NCBI GenBank assembly: GCA_001972305.1
Contig: BDDD01000076.1
Coordinates: forward strand, 424,716 to 488,715
DNA: 64,000 nt
Direction: 5' to 3'
DNA from: Cephalotus follicularis
Lineage: Eukaryota > Streptophyta > Magnoliopsida > Oxalidales > Cephalotaceae
Below the pieces are notes generated by a model, which had not been told where the DNA came from, searched no databases, and saw only the letters and a list, made by a program, of their open reading frames with translations. Positions 12,601 to 23,135 of the stretch are shown here, one piece after another. The position numbers and the translations under genes were made by a program. Numbering within the stretch: the first letter of the stretch is position 1; each line of letters starts with the position of its first letter.

Positions 12601-12693
12601 AGCCCAAACCAACTACAACCAATGAGGAAAGAAAAGAAAAATTCCCCATAGCCTAAACGTTCAATTTATCCAAAATTAATGCGGGTCTCTACA
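9660..12693 (-). mobile_element. Solo LTR of family F, copy 1 (3.0 kb)
   Basis: It starts TGACACGCCCC and ends GGTCTCTACA, and is flanked by the 5-bp duplication TTCAA (9655-9659 and 12694-12698). Copy 2 at 41585-44915 has the same ends and aligns along its length. Neither has a reading frame with a recognisable domain; the open frames at 9656-10944 and 11332-11868 are not conserved as proteins between the copies. Read on the minus strand it would start TGTAGAGACC and end GGGGCGTGTCA, the usual ends of Tekay/Del gypsy LTRs, so a solo LTR is the best reading. A large non-coding element is the alternative. Confidence 0.8.
11512..11690. repeat. Three degenerate ~69-bp tandem units in LTR F1
   Basis: Units share ATGAAC-T-GATCGAGGGGCTAC followed by CGGCAATCA. 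GCTAC occurs at 11531, 11600 and 11668, giving spacings of 69 and 68. The same three units with the same spacings are in copy F2, so the duplication predates the insertion of both copies. Confidence 0.7.
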
Positions 12694-14474
12694 TTCAAGA
12701 TACGGCGATGAAGGAGAAGAAAGAAAAGGGAGAGATGGCCAAAGAGAGGATAGAATAAGAAGTGCATCTTAGAAGCTTAGTGAAAAAAAAAAACAATTGT
12801 CACTTAAGTTCAAAAAAATGTGTTTTGCCTTGTGCACTTTTTTGTGAGACAACCAATGCCTCTAAAACAAATAACATTTCAAGCAATGAAATGTAGGCAA
12901 CACACAAACACATACTCCTCTCATTATGGTCGGCCATTAGGGTGAATATAGGCCAAGTAATATGCACATGTGCTACTTAGCAAACTAATTAAGTTGAAAA
13001 GTCAACTATGTCATGCTAGTTTTAATCCAACCTTTCAAGTAACTAATTTAGTTACTTATACATGATTAATGGCTACATTTAGGCACCCCAAACCCTAGCC
13101 ATACAAATATATAGGGTTTGACCCAAATTCTCTCTCTCTCCATGAATTACGCAATAATTCATAAAAGACAAAAATACCCTTTAGCCCTAAAAATTCTATT
13201 TATGGTGCAGCTTGAACATATATCAAACAAAATGATAAAGTACAGCAAAATAAAAGTTCATAGGCCAAGTAACATCCCCTTGATGTCATCCTCTCACTAA
13301 ATGACATGTGCCCTACACACGTCAAGTAATTCCAAAACCAGGCGGGACCCGAAAGCCAGGTTGGATTCCGATACAATGATATATTTCCTAGAACATCCCA
13401 AATTTCTGGTAAGACCACCCCAATAGTCTTTTGACTATCTAAATAGCCCCGATGTGATATCCAATCACCACTTCGGATTCATGGACCATAGTACCACGTC
13501 TATCATACGTTAGCCGGATAACCTGTACTCTCCACAGTCATCGGTGTATGTGTCATGTATCCCTCATCATTCTTGGCTCCGATCACGGGCTAGGGTTTGG
13601 ATTAATGTCACCCCAGGTAATACCGCTATAGCTATAAAATTCATGTTCGCACTGAGACTATTGATAGACAACCCAGGAACCCCTTATTCCAATCTACCTA
13701 CACCTGGCCAGGATTTAAGTCTCGATGGACATAAATAATATAGAGCTAGTCACCCCCGAGTACGGGTGTGACGATCCCATATTGCGCACTCGCTCATACA
13801 TCTCAATGCAGCTCCCACAAGGCCAAGAGACAACCCTTTTTCCAGTATGTGGCTAGTGCTGGGGAAGGTGGAAACCAAAGCCAAGCGGTTACTACACAAC
13901 GCATGCCGGTCGCTCAGGTCTAAGGATACAACATAAATAACGTATGATCTACTAGTCACCTTCAACTATACACTACCAAGGCTATAGGAATCCTATTGAC
14001 GAAGGTACGAACATTCCAAATAGGCATCCTATGGTGGGTCAGTTCAGTGTCATGCCTCCACGCACAGACCCCGCATTAGCTTTAGGGTAAACCCTAATGG
14101 CAATGAAATGATCCATCCTCCCCAACATCGAGAGCAAGCATAACACGGCAAGTCTTTACGGTTCATCAATTGCCCCAGGAGAGTGAACCTATGACTTGGA
14201 ACATTTTGTCAGAAGGGAGTAAGGATCTCATTCTCATAGTCTCCCTAGGCATGAGATCCAACCCTTTGTCGACAGGGCGTTATATGTGTATTCAATTAAT
14301 ACGGTGATTAATTGATCCAGTAATATGGTTTGGGATAATACATATAACAAAATGCCATCTTTAATAAAACATGCACATAAAACAATAATGGAATTAAGAA
14401 TGTTTATATAAAGAGTGTCTATACATGTGCGTACAACCACCTCTCGTGACATGCAGGGACACCCCTATCTAACA
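12694..14474 (-). mobile_element. Right piece of the copia solo LTR
   Basis: Non-coding. From about 13330 it aligns by eye with the copia LTR copies at 25570-26699 and 50640-59472, ending CTATCTAACA at 14474. The minus-strand start TGTTAGATAGGGGTGTCCC is the copia LTR start. Short frames at 13118-14452 have no recognisable product. Confidence 0.8.
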
Positions 14475-16020
14475 ATACATCCATAAATTCTTTCACAATA
14501 TGAACATCCTCGATCTTCATCATCTCTTCCTTGGTGTCTATCACATATGCAAGGTAACATTCATAACCGCTTTTCAACAACCGCTTAGCTTGCATCGATG
14601 ATATGATCTTTAAAGGTTTACTAACTCCCGTGCTTCGGAAGATAAACTCAGGTGGGTTAGGTAGAGCAAACCTAACTTCCTTTTTAAAATAGTCAACACT
14701 AGCATGATTCACCGAAAGCCAATCCATGCCTAGTATGACATCAAAATTTAGGATTGCTAGGGGTATAGGTCTACTAACATCATCCTATCACATAATCTTA
14801 GATCACAAGACTTAGCCACCAAGGTATCACCACTTGGTGTTTCAACCGCTAAACTTATCTCCAACTCTTGCGATGAGGTACTTAAACATTGTGCAAAAGA
14901 TAAAGACACAAATGAATGCGTCGCTCCCGTATCAAACAATATATATGCAGTTTTAGAGCATACGGGAAAAGTACCTGTCACCATATCGTTGGGTTTCTCC
15001 AACTCATCAACCGTCATAGCATAGGTCCTAGCTGGTGCTCTTTGTTGTGCTCCACCCTCTCCTTGTCCTCCAATCTCTGGTCGAGTACATTGGTTTGACA
15101 TGTGCCCTTCCTGGCCACAATTATAACATTTGATGGGTCGCTAATTCTGAGCTTGACCTTGCTATTGTCTACATTCTCTCACTTGATGTCCCAGTTTTCC
15201 ACACTTGTAACAAACTCCCTTTCCTAGTAGGCATTCCCCACGATGGGTCTTTCCACACTGCTAACAGGGTTTACGGTCTCCTCCCCCGTCAGACCTTCCT
15301 TTCTTGTTCTTATTATTAGAGGATTCACCCGCCTTCCTCTTTTCTTGTCCTTGCTCAGCCCACCTTTGTTGATACCTTTGATTGTCTATCTCTATTCTTA
15401 ATGCACATCTCAAAACTGCCTCATAGGTTTGTAGATCTCGTGCTATCAGCAGTATTCAAATATGAGGCTTCAGACCCTGGCAAAACCTATTCGCCCTTCT
15501 CTCTTCTGTCGATACAACATGAGCCACGTATCTAGACATCCTTGCAAAGTTTGCCTCATGCTAGGCTACGGTTTCTGATTCGCCTTGCACCAATTGAAGG
15601 AAATCCTCCTCCATCTTATCCTTCATTGCTTGTGGAAAATACTTGTCCATAAATATTTTCTTAAACTCTTCCCACGTCATGGCTTCTCTTTCTCGATGTG
15701 TATTTGTCCTCTCGATCATTTCCCACCATTGATCTGCCTCTTCGTCTAACTTGTATATTGAAAATTCCACCTTCTGACGATCCGCACAACCCAGCGCTCT
15801 GAAGATCTTTTCATTTCCTTGGATCCATGCTTCGACCTCTAAGGGATCTGTCGTTCTCGAAAAGATTTTCAGATTGTGTCTTGCGAACTGCTCTAGAGTT
15901 GGCCTTGCTGGCTATGACCTCAGCCAATCGGTTCAGAACCGCATTTAGCGAATTATCTTCTCCGTCATCTCGCACATTCTCATTTCTCCTTTGCCCACGA
16001 CCTCTTCTCGTGTTAGCCAT
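14475..16020 (-). pseudogene. gag: Element A gag and protease, degraded
   Basis: The minus-strand ATG is at 16018-16020 (MANTRRGRGQRR). The capsid core is at 15561-15800 (EEADQWWEMI, FKKIFMDKYFP). It is followed by an unusual CxxC-GKTH-GEC segment and two zinc knuckles, [14 protein letters not shown] (about 15190-15230) and CYNCGQEGHMSNQC (about 15090-15130). The C-GxxHxGxC plus knuckle arrangement is typical of Tekay/Del gag. The protease active site FDTGATHSF is near 14915-14945. At least five in-frame stops are present, mostly TAG. The frame ends at 14475 in the pre-RT segment, where the copia solo LTR was inserted. Confidence 0.88.
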
Positions 16021-16207
16021 CTAGTTAGCATTATCAAGTTAGTCCTTAGTCTTAAGCAATTCTACTCATATGCTAGGCATAACAGTTAAATTCTAATGCT
16101 CAATATCATATAGAAAGCTAAAAATTTTATTTATCCACACTTCCTTTATATGCATTGCGCACCTATCTACATTTACACATATCTTACAAAGTTTCTTTGT
16201 CATCACT

Positions 16208-16594
16208 CTAGTCTTCGTCACTAGGTATATCATCATCGGGTACTTCCTGTTGAATACGTCTTATCATCATCATTAGATTTTCTCTAACGCCCCTCATGAC
16301 AATGCCATTGATTCCCCATATGTATCTTAGAAGAACCCTAAGTCCAGATTTTATTTTCCTAAGGATTTCATCCTTTCTTTCTAGTTCTTGGTGGTATTCC
16401 TCATCCCTTTGGTATATGTGTGTATGGAACTCCTCTCGGTTGTTTGCTATCATTTGCCTTAAACTTTCCTTTTCTTGTCGCAACTCTTGGTTTTCAGCCA
16501 TTAAAGCTTGTACTCGCCAGTCTACTGTTTCCAATGATCCACAACAGGAGAATCCCGTACTAGCATCCGATTCGGATTCACTTGTTGTCGACAT
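16208..16594 (-). CDS. Extra coiled-coil ORF upstream of gag in element A
   Basis: An intact 128-residue frame between the primer-binding site and gag, on the same strand. After an acidic serine-rich start (SESESDAS) it has a heptad-like, charged helical stretch from about residue 32 to 78 (AENQELRQEKESLRQM, then EEYHQELERKDEILRK), predicted here by eye to form a coiled coil. It ends in an acidic tail (DDDIPSDED). It has no zinc knuckle, protease or RT motif. Extra ORFs upstream of gag are known in some plant gypsy groups such as Ogre/Tat, but I do not recognise this protein. It has no stop, although the neighbouring gag has many. Function unknown; self-association or RNA/particle binding is only a guess. 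Confidence 0.65.
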   Translation of the reverse strand: MSTTSESESDASTGFSCCGSLETVDWRVQALMAENQELRQEKESLRQMIANNREEFHTHIYQRDEEYHQELERKDEILRKIKSGLRVLLRYIWGINGIVMRGVRENLMMMIRRIQQEVPDDDIPSDED

Positions 16595-16653
16595 CTGAAA
16601 ATCAAGTTAGCAAGTATGCAATTCATATCCTCAATATATATCAATAAACAACT

Positions 16654-16664
16654 CTCTGATACCA
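16654..16664 (-). other. Primer-binding site of element A
   Basis: The plus strand reads CTCTGATACCA, i.e. TGGTATCAGAG on the minus strand, four bases from the LTR end at 16669. It matches the 3' end of initiator tRNA-Met and proves that 16669-18568 is the 5' LTR of a minus-strand element. Confidence 0.9.
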
Positions 16665-17908
16665 TTCTTGTAACGCCCCCGATCCGAGTCTGCTAAATGT
16701 TCAAAGCGAACCTCGAGGAGTCAGTGCGTTATGTGGGGTGAACCATTACATCTTTTAGCAATCTTTCCTAATGCTAACATGTACCATTAAATCCTCATAC
16801 TTTTCAACACATTATTTCACTTTAAATTCAAGTTTCAAACGTCATCATCTTATCTAAAGATGTCATAACCATCACATTCATATACTTTTTACATTTCAAC
16901 ATCAATTGTCATAAAATATTACACAGCCTCAAAACTTCTTCTTGTGAGCTCCCTCTAAAGCTCGTATTCTTCATTCAGTCATTTCCTGAAAACATTTTAT
17001 TTGAAAACAAAATCTTGCAAGGAATGAGCTCAAATAGCCCAGTAAGGTTTTCATAATAAACATACTTTATCACATTTCATTTTCTGATTCTAACACATGA
17101 CTAGAACATTTCATAAACTTAGGGGTTATAAAAACTTAATGAACCCTTTCAACACCGCTTCACCAGGGCATTGTGCACTCCCTGATTACTATCCTTACAT
17201 CACATGCATGTCCATGAGCATCTCGCTCCATAAAATTAATCCCTCTTAGATTATTCCCTCTTGGATCGCAATCCATGGGTGGTTCATTTCATTTCATCTC
17301 CTTTCACAATTCATAAAGCCTTTCTCTTCATTTGAGCAATTAACTCAAATTCATTCATAAAATAGCTTTACATAACATTTCTAAAATTTGCATTTCATAT
17401 AGAAGTAATCATTTTCTGAGAAAACATAAAACATAAAAAGCTAAAGTAGACACTTCAACGATTCCAGAATGATAAAAATCATTAAATTCCATTAAGAAAC
17501 GAAGCTACAATGAATTTTTAAAGTTGCATGTTCCATATGAGAACAAGACATGAGCAATAATATTAAACATAAATTTTCATTAGGAATTCGATAGAAATTC
17601 GATATTCATGAAACATAACAGTTAAAGAAGACATCTTAAGGTTTCCAAAACATTCAATCATTTGAAATTTCAACAAGAAATGAGCAAGATATGTATAAAA
17701 CAATCTGCTGTATAATTTGGAATTAAAACAGAGGAACTTTGGCAAAAATGGGTATTGAATTTCCTTACTTTGATTTAGATTTCCTTTTCTCCTTCTCCTT
17801 TTGAATTCTCCTCTTCAATCTCAGTAGACAACACTCTCTTCTCAGCTAAACTAACTGAATTCATGTCACAAGCATGCATATATAGCTAAGTTACTTGGAG
17901 AAGAAGTT

Positions 17909-17910
<2 letters not shown>

Positions 17911-17942
<32 letters not shown>
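17911..17942. repeat. CT-rich microsatellite in LTR A
   Basis: TCTCTG followed by TCTCTC units. It lies just upstream of the TATA-like box on the LTR strand, where CT tracts are common in plant LTR promoters. Confidence 0.8.
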
Positions 17943-18111
17943 ATCTCTTTAGTTGCCCATGTGCCTAATTCCACCAATCATTTTGTGACACTTGGCATAC
18001 CAACATAAAATATCTGGTCTTCTCTTTCCCTAGCTGGACACTTGTCCTCTCATTAATATTAATTTACTCACTAAAAGACAGAAAGTCAGATTTGGCAACT
18101 GGTCTGCAGAC

Positions 18112-18462
18112 CAAAGCGTCGAAGCTTCACTTTCAAGCGTCGTCGCTCACGGGTTTCGTCCAAGTTGACCAAAAATGCTTGACTTCAAAGCTTCGAACCT
18201 TACATTTAGAGCATCGTGGGTTTCATCCAAGCGTTGCTGCTTTAGTTGAAGCATCGTCGGTTGGAGGAGTTTGTCCAAGTTGAAAACCCCCTGTTTTTAA
18301 CCGGTGTTAGAAGAGGTCCAAGCGTCGATGGTTTACCTTCAAAGCATCGCCGCTTTAAGAAACCGTCGGCGCTTAGGTAACTTTTTTGGCCTTTCGACGT
18401 TTGAAGCATCTGTTCTACGGTTAAGGCTAAGCGCTGACGCTTAAAATTATACTGTCGACGCT
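18112..18462. repeat. Phased dyad array in LTR A (AAGCGTCGACGCTT type)
   Basis: About twelve variants of AAGC-GTCGAC-GCTT. The central tetramers (TCGA or variants) start at 18119, 18140, 18165, 18193, 18214, 18234, 18254, 18280, 18325, 18347, 18366, 18434 and 18455. Many steps are 19-22 bases. The array is in the part of the LTR upstream of the TATA-like box. Confidence 0.75.
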
Positions 18463-18568
18463 TTATCCCCTATAAATGACGCTGTCAACATAAAACATGA
18501 TGTAAACAAGATACCAAGTAAAAGAACATACTTCTTAATATTATCGCTCAAAATTTTTGGTCATTACA

Positions 18569-18891
18569 ATGATGATCTGTGAGATCAGTTAACCTCTTCA
18601 ACGAGATTGTATACAACGTGATAATCAATATGGATAATATATGTCCAATGTATATAATCCCACGACTAGGAAGGTTCTAGAATAAAGCTTACAAATGGGA
18701 AGTCTCACAACATGATATCATCACGGTCTTAGTCATCATACTTTATTCTATGGATATTCATTGATTATACAAACATATAAACTAAACATAAGCCATTGAT
18801 TAACACAAACATCGTTTCATTTAACCATCATGTTCATTTCAAACTATTGTTATTACAAGATAATCTATCTTGCAAGACTTATCCCTACTAA
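18569..18891 (-). mobile_element. Start of the 3' LTR of copia element 2, cut by element A
   Basis: On the minus strand GTGGGAGAT (18892-18900) is a copia-type polypurine tract. The next bases, TAGTAGGGATAAG, begin an LTR that runs to 18569, where gypsy A's LTR starts. The rest of this LTR is left of A, outside the window. It has no frame. Confidence 0.65.
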
Positions 18892-20660
18892 TCTCCCACT
18901 AATACTAAAGCCATTTACCCATGTGTCTCATACCTATCCAAGAAAGATGTCAGTCAAAGATGCTCATCGATAAGGCCTTGGTAAAGGGGTCTGCTATGTT
19001 GTCTTCTCCTGGGACTTGCTCTACTTTGATATATCCTTTTCCAAAATGTCTTCAATCAAATGGAAGCACCGTTATATGTGTTTAGACCTTTGGTGTGACT
19101 GGGGTTCCTTGGCCTGTGCAATCACCCCATTGTTGTTACAATATAAAGATACTAGATAATCATTGGTAGGAACCACACCAAGATATGTGATAAACTTATT
19201 CATCCACACACATTCCTTTGCAGCTTCTGATACTGTAATGTATTCAGCCCCAGTGACTGCATCTGTAGTGGTTGACTGCTTGGAACTCTTCTAGCTCACT
19301 ACACCGTCATTTAAGGTGTATACGCAACCTGATGTAGATTTAGAATCATCCACATCTTTTTGAAAGTCAAAATATGTAAAACCCTCTACTTTCAAACTAT
19401 TCCATCCATATATAAGGAACATATATTTTATCCTTTTCTGGTACTTAAGAATCTCCTTAACTACATTCTAGTGACTCTTACCTGGATCTGACTGATATCT
19501 GCTGGAAATGCTTACAACATATGACATATCTGGTCTAGTGCATAACATAGCATACACAATGCTCTCTATATCTGAGGGTAGGAAATATGCATCATGCATT
19601 CTCTCTCATCCGGTGTCTTAAGGGATGTTGATTTTGAGATTCGAATCCCATAAAGAGAGGTAAATAACCTCTCTTGGAATCATCCATACTAAACCTCTTT
19701 AGCATATTGTCTATGTAAAAGGACTGGGACAGTCTAAACATCCTATTAGGCCTATCTCTATAGACCTTAATCCCTAAGATGTAGGATGCTTCTCCCAAAT
19801 CGTTCATGGGAAAAACTATGGATAACCATTTCTTGATTATTGTTAACATACCTACATCATTCCCAATGAGTAGTATGTCATCAACATACAGTATGAAGAA
19901 CGAGACTGAACTCCTTCTTAACTTTCTGTACACACATGGTTCATCTTCATTTGTGATGAAATCAAACTCCTTGACATATTCATCAAAATAGATGTTTCGG
20001 CTTCTTGAATCTTGCTTCAATCTAAAATATATATATTGAGCTTGCATACCTTTTGGTCCTCACCATGGGATATGAAGGCCTCAGGTTGGGTCATACAGAT
20101 GTCTTCCTCAATGTTTCTATTGAGGAAGACAATATTCACATCCATCTGCCATATTTCATAGTCATGGTGTGCAACTGTGGAAATCAAAATCCGAATGGAT
20201 TTAAGCATGGCAACAAGGGAGAAGGTTTCTTCATAGTCCATCCCTTTTCTATGTTTGCAGCCTTTGGCTAGTAGCCTTGCTTTGAAGGCATTAACCTTTC
20301 CATCCTATCCAATCTTTCTCTTAAAGAGCCACTTGCACCCTATGGGAACAATTCCCTTAGGTACATCTACCAAGTACCAGACTTGGTTGGAGTACATGGA
20401 GTCCATTTTGGATTTCATGGATTTTAGCCATTCTTCTGAGTCTATAGCTCATATAGATCCTTGGTAAGTAGTTAGATCCTTATCCATATGATTTACCTCT
20501 TGGGTTTTCTCAATGAGAAAACTCCTGTAATATCTATTGGGTTCCCTAGGTACTCTACTAGACCTTCTAGGAGGTTGTGTGTCACCGGGTTCCATTGTTG
20601 CCACAGGTTCAATTGGTTGGTCATTAACTTGTTGAGTATATGACATCTCATCACTACTCC
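18892..20660 (-). pseudogene. pol: Copia element 2 reverse transcriptase and RNase H, degraded
   Basis: The RT start has IWQMDV-NIVFLN (20017-20241). The palm has YVDDILLIGND at about 19865-19895, followed by LGEASYILGIKVYRDR (19592-20047). RNase H follows at about 18960-19500, with SDPGKSH, SKQSTTTDAVTGAEYI and EAAKECVWMNKF. Several stops and shifts break it. Downstream of integrase on the same strand, this order (INT before RT) is diagnostic of Ty1/copia. The clade is not resolved. Confidence 0.88.
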
Positions 20661-20672
20661 CACTATTTACTT

Positions 20673-21473
20673 CTAAGAGAAACTCTCTCTGTAGGAAGTG
20701 GCATTCTTTGATATAAACACTTTGTTCTCATATGAGTAGTAGAAGTAGTATCCAATACAGTTTCTAGGATAACCTACAAACTTGCATTTAATCAACCTAA
20801 CCTCCAACTTATCTACCTCTGATAGCTTTACATAAGCTAAGCTTCCCAAGATCTTAAAATATTTAAGATGTGGTCTCTTCCCATCCATATCTCTTATAGA
20901 TTGTTGGATGTAGATTTTGTTGGTGTCCTATTCAATAAATGGACAGCAGTTTCGATGGCATTTCCCCATAATGATAGTGGTACATCTACATGGGCCATCA
21001 TGATCTGTACCTTATCAAGTAGAGTATGGTTTATCCTTTTGAATACACCATTATGCTGTGATGTTCCTGGAGGACTCCACTGAGAAAGAATCCCATTCTC
21101 CCTAAGATAACCTAGAAATTCATCGGAAAGATATTCGCCTCCATGATCGAATCGTAAAGTTTTAATACTCATTCTAGTTTGTTTTTCTTCTTTGAGTTTG
21201 AATTCTTTGAACCATTCAAAGGCCTTACACTTGTGCTTCATCAAGTACAAGTACCCGTATCCTGAAAGATCATTGGTAAAGGTAATGAGGTAAGAATAAC
21301 CACCTATTGCCTGAATAGGCATTGTGCCACACATATCTGTGTGTACAAGGCCTAAAAATTTTGTACACCTCTTTCCTTGTCCCATAAAGGGAGATTTGGC
21401 CACTTTTCCTTTGAGGCAGAGTTAACAGGTTGGTAACGTTTCACTATAAGAGATATCAAAATGTCCTTCGCTA
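20673..21473 (-). pseudogene. pol: Copia element 2 integrase, with its start split off by the LINE
   Basis: The open part is 20894-21403: D in VHTDMCG, D in RFDHGGEY and a C-terminal SQHNGVFKRINHTLLD. In that last block the catalytic glutamate of the usual N-G-V-xE-R pattern is replaced by lysine. It continues after a frame break to 20673 (GSLAYVKLSEVDKLEVR). The upstream zinc-binding part (LPTC-LCLKGK) lies at 21404-21473 and is cut at the LINE insertion. It resumes at 23484. Confidence 0.85.
21461..21473. repeat. 13-bp target-site duplication, left copy
   Basis: ATGTCCTTCGCTA here is identical to 23471-23483. It flanks the LINE and lies in the copia integrase frame, which reads through if the insert and one copy are removed. 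Confidence 0.9.
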
Positions 21474-21652
21474 CTGTTCACAATGTAGAGTGAGATGCTC
21501 CTCCTTCTCTCTACTTTCCTCCCTTGTCCAAACCCTAGTTTTTTCCCGCCTTTGGGTCTCCTCTTCGCCTAACCCTTGTTTCCTCTTTCTGTTACCGTGT
21601 TTCTTCTGCCTTCTGTTCTCTTGCCCTTCTTGCCCTACCCCCTCCCGTTTGT

Positions 21653-21931
21653 ATGAGGCCGGTGCGTGCTTGTCGCCTGCCTGAGAACTCTTGTTCTTCT
21701 GATCCCCTTCTGGTTCCTAGGAGAGCTATGGCTGGTGCGGGTAAGTCCCTGGAGGTTAGGGGCTCAATCTCAAGTGGCCCTTCTCTACATGTTAGTCGTA
21801 ATAAGGGTACTGTAAGTTCGTCCCAAGAGTCATTGGTGTCCTTGGTCCCTGAAACCCCTATAGTGATAGGAAGTGATGCTAGTTTGTCATCTGGTAGTGC
21901 TATTGGTGTAACATCTTTCTGCTTCCTATGA
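21653..21931 (+). pseudogene. LINE first-ORF start (N-terminal fragment)
   Basis: A 92-residue frame, serine-rich (SISSGPSLHVSRNKGTVSSS), without a recognisable domain. Its position at the 5' end of the LINE and the pyrimidine-rich leader before it suggest the start of ORF1. The frame stops shortly after the presumed deletion junction. Weak call. Confidence 0.45.
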
Positions 21932-22788
21932 GCACTATAAAGGATTGTGAGCGTGTCCTTATGACATTCTTGTGGGGTGGAAGAGGTAGAGGCAAGGTGA
22001 AATGGGCTGAGGTATGTAAACCGTTTTTGGAGGGTGGGCTGGGTATCCGTGATTTGAAGACATGGAACAAAGCTTTGCTCCTCAAACAACTTTGGTGTGT
22101 GCTTACGGAGGAATCTATCTGGGCCAAAAGGTGCCATGCTTATCTTCTCCATAATTCCAACCTTTGGTCAGCTCCGTCACATGGCCATCTTTCCTGGTCA
22201 TGGAGGCAGGTCCTTCTTCTGAGGCCATTGGCGAAGGAGCACCTTATTTACAAATGTGGGAACGGCGAGCAATTCTCCCTCTGGTTCGACCCGTGGCTGC
22301 ACGGGGACTCCATTCATGCTCTATATGGACACAGGGTAATTCTTGATGCTGGTCTGAGCAAGCATGCACGGGTTAAGGATGCTATATGGAAGGGTGAGTG
22401 GTGTTGGCCCCAGGTCTCATGTGATTTGTTTGAATTGCAACAGAGAGTGAGAAACATCCCAATCTCTACTGTTCCAGATAGTATACATTGGGACAAAGTG
22501 GGGGAGGCTTTCTCCACTGCCAGAGCATTTCATGGTATTAGACAAAGGTGAAGTTCGGTGGATTGGCATGACATTGTTTGGCATAGTAAAAGAATACCTA
22601 AGCATGCTTTCAGCTTATGGTTAGCGCTTCGGGGAGCTCATAGGACCAAGGACAAGTTGTTGGCATTTGGGGTGGTACATAGTGCTGAGTGTGCCTTCCT
22701 CTGTGGGGAGACAGAAACGCTAGAGCATCACTTCTTCCAATGCCCGTTCTCAGCCATGGTATGGAGGGTACATGTGCAATATAGTTAG
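21928..22788 (+). pseudogene. LINE reverse transcriptase C-terminus with zinc-binding domain
   Basis: The first part (21928-22551) is the post-RT region typical of plant non-LTR RTs: FLWGGRGRGKVKW, GGLGIRDL, NKALLLKQLW and FSLWFDPWLHG. After a TGA at 22549 the same frame continues to 22788 with the zf-RVT segment: PKHAFSLWLAL, then CAFLC and HHFFQCPF, giving a C-x3-C...H-x4-C-like pattern. It carries no catalytic RT motif because that part was deleted. Confidence 0.9.
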
Positions 22789-23135
22789 ACCCATCCTCCC
22801 TTGGGTGGATGAAGTGCTGTGGATGTCCACCCATGCGAAAGGCAGTGCGTTTCATCATACAGTGAGGAGACTTGCCTTTGCAGCCACCACTTATCATCTG
22901 TGGATAGAAAGGAATCGTCGCTGCTTCAAGAACTTGTTCTTACCTCACCAGGAGATCATTCGTTTGGTGAGACAGGATGTGAGTGGGAAGTTGGCATCAG
23001 GCAATAGCTCTCTAAGATGCGAACGCCACCATAGCATGTGTGTTAATTGGTGTGTCCCGTTGGGTGAGGATATTTGATACTGGTACAAAGGTGGCGGAGA
23101 TGCATGGGTGCATACGTGGGCAATGCAGTGGTTTT

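Larger units (their letters stand above)
4699..14474 (-). mobile_element. Copia-type solo LTR, inflated by two nested insertions
   Basis: It starts TGTTGG and ends CTATCTAACA, and the 5-bp target duplication ATACA is at 4694-4698 and 14475-14479. Its own sequence is in three pieces: about 4699-4764, about 9206-9659 and 12694-14474. The last piece aligns by eye with the copia LTRs at 25570-26699 and 50640-51445/59141-59472 (shared CAGGCGGGACCCGAAAGCC, TTAATGTCACCCC and CTATGACTTGGAAC phrases). No copia coding sequence lies inside, so recombination between LTRs must have removed the body. The inserted DNA is gypsy E and solo LTR F1. Orientation is by comparison with copia elements 1 and 3, which read on the minus strand. 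Confidence 0.8.
2118..18568 (-). mobile_element. Ty3/gypsy element A (Tekay/Del-like), split by a nested copia solo LTR
   Basis: Read on the minus strand the order is LTR (16669-18568), primer-binding site, extra ORF, gag, protease, then a break, then RT, RNase H and integrase (2118-4698). The interrupting DNA is 4699-14474. The protein text stops in the conserved segment just before the RT (last residues KEFMDV) at 14475 and resumes with the following conserved segment ([10 protein letters not shown]) at 4698. The flanking bases ATACA occur on both sides (4694-4698 and 14475-14479). The two halves are thus one element. The integrase is cut at 2118 and the 3' LTR lies outside the window or is lost. 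A is itself inserted in the LTR of copia element 2. Confidence 0.85.
16669..18568 (-). mobile_element. 5' LTR of gypsy element A (1.9 kb)
   Basis: On the minus strand it starts TGTAATGACC at 18568 and ends GGGGGCGTTACA at 16669, next to the primer-binding site. A TATATA box is at about 17879-17885, with a (TC)n tract just upstream of it at 17915-17942 on the LTR strand. It aligns by eye with the oppositely oriented LTR at 1-2117. The first 470 bases on the LTR strand hold the dyad array described separately. It contains no reading frame of note (18092-18283 is formed by the array). Confidence 0.88.

Noticed and set aside
13085..13125. AAACCCTAG and TAGGGTTT near each other, resembling telomere repeats
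   Set aside because: There are only two short copies in inverted order inside an LTR; such words are common in plant promoters and no tandem run is present.
21592..22152. Minus-strand 186-codon frame over the LINE
   Set aside because: It is antisense to the LINE frame, which has clear RT C-terminal homology on the plus strand.
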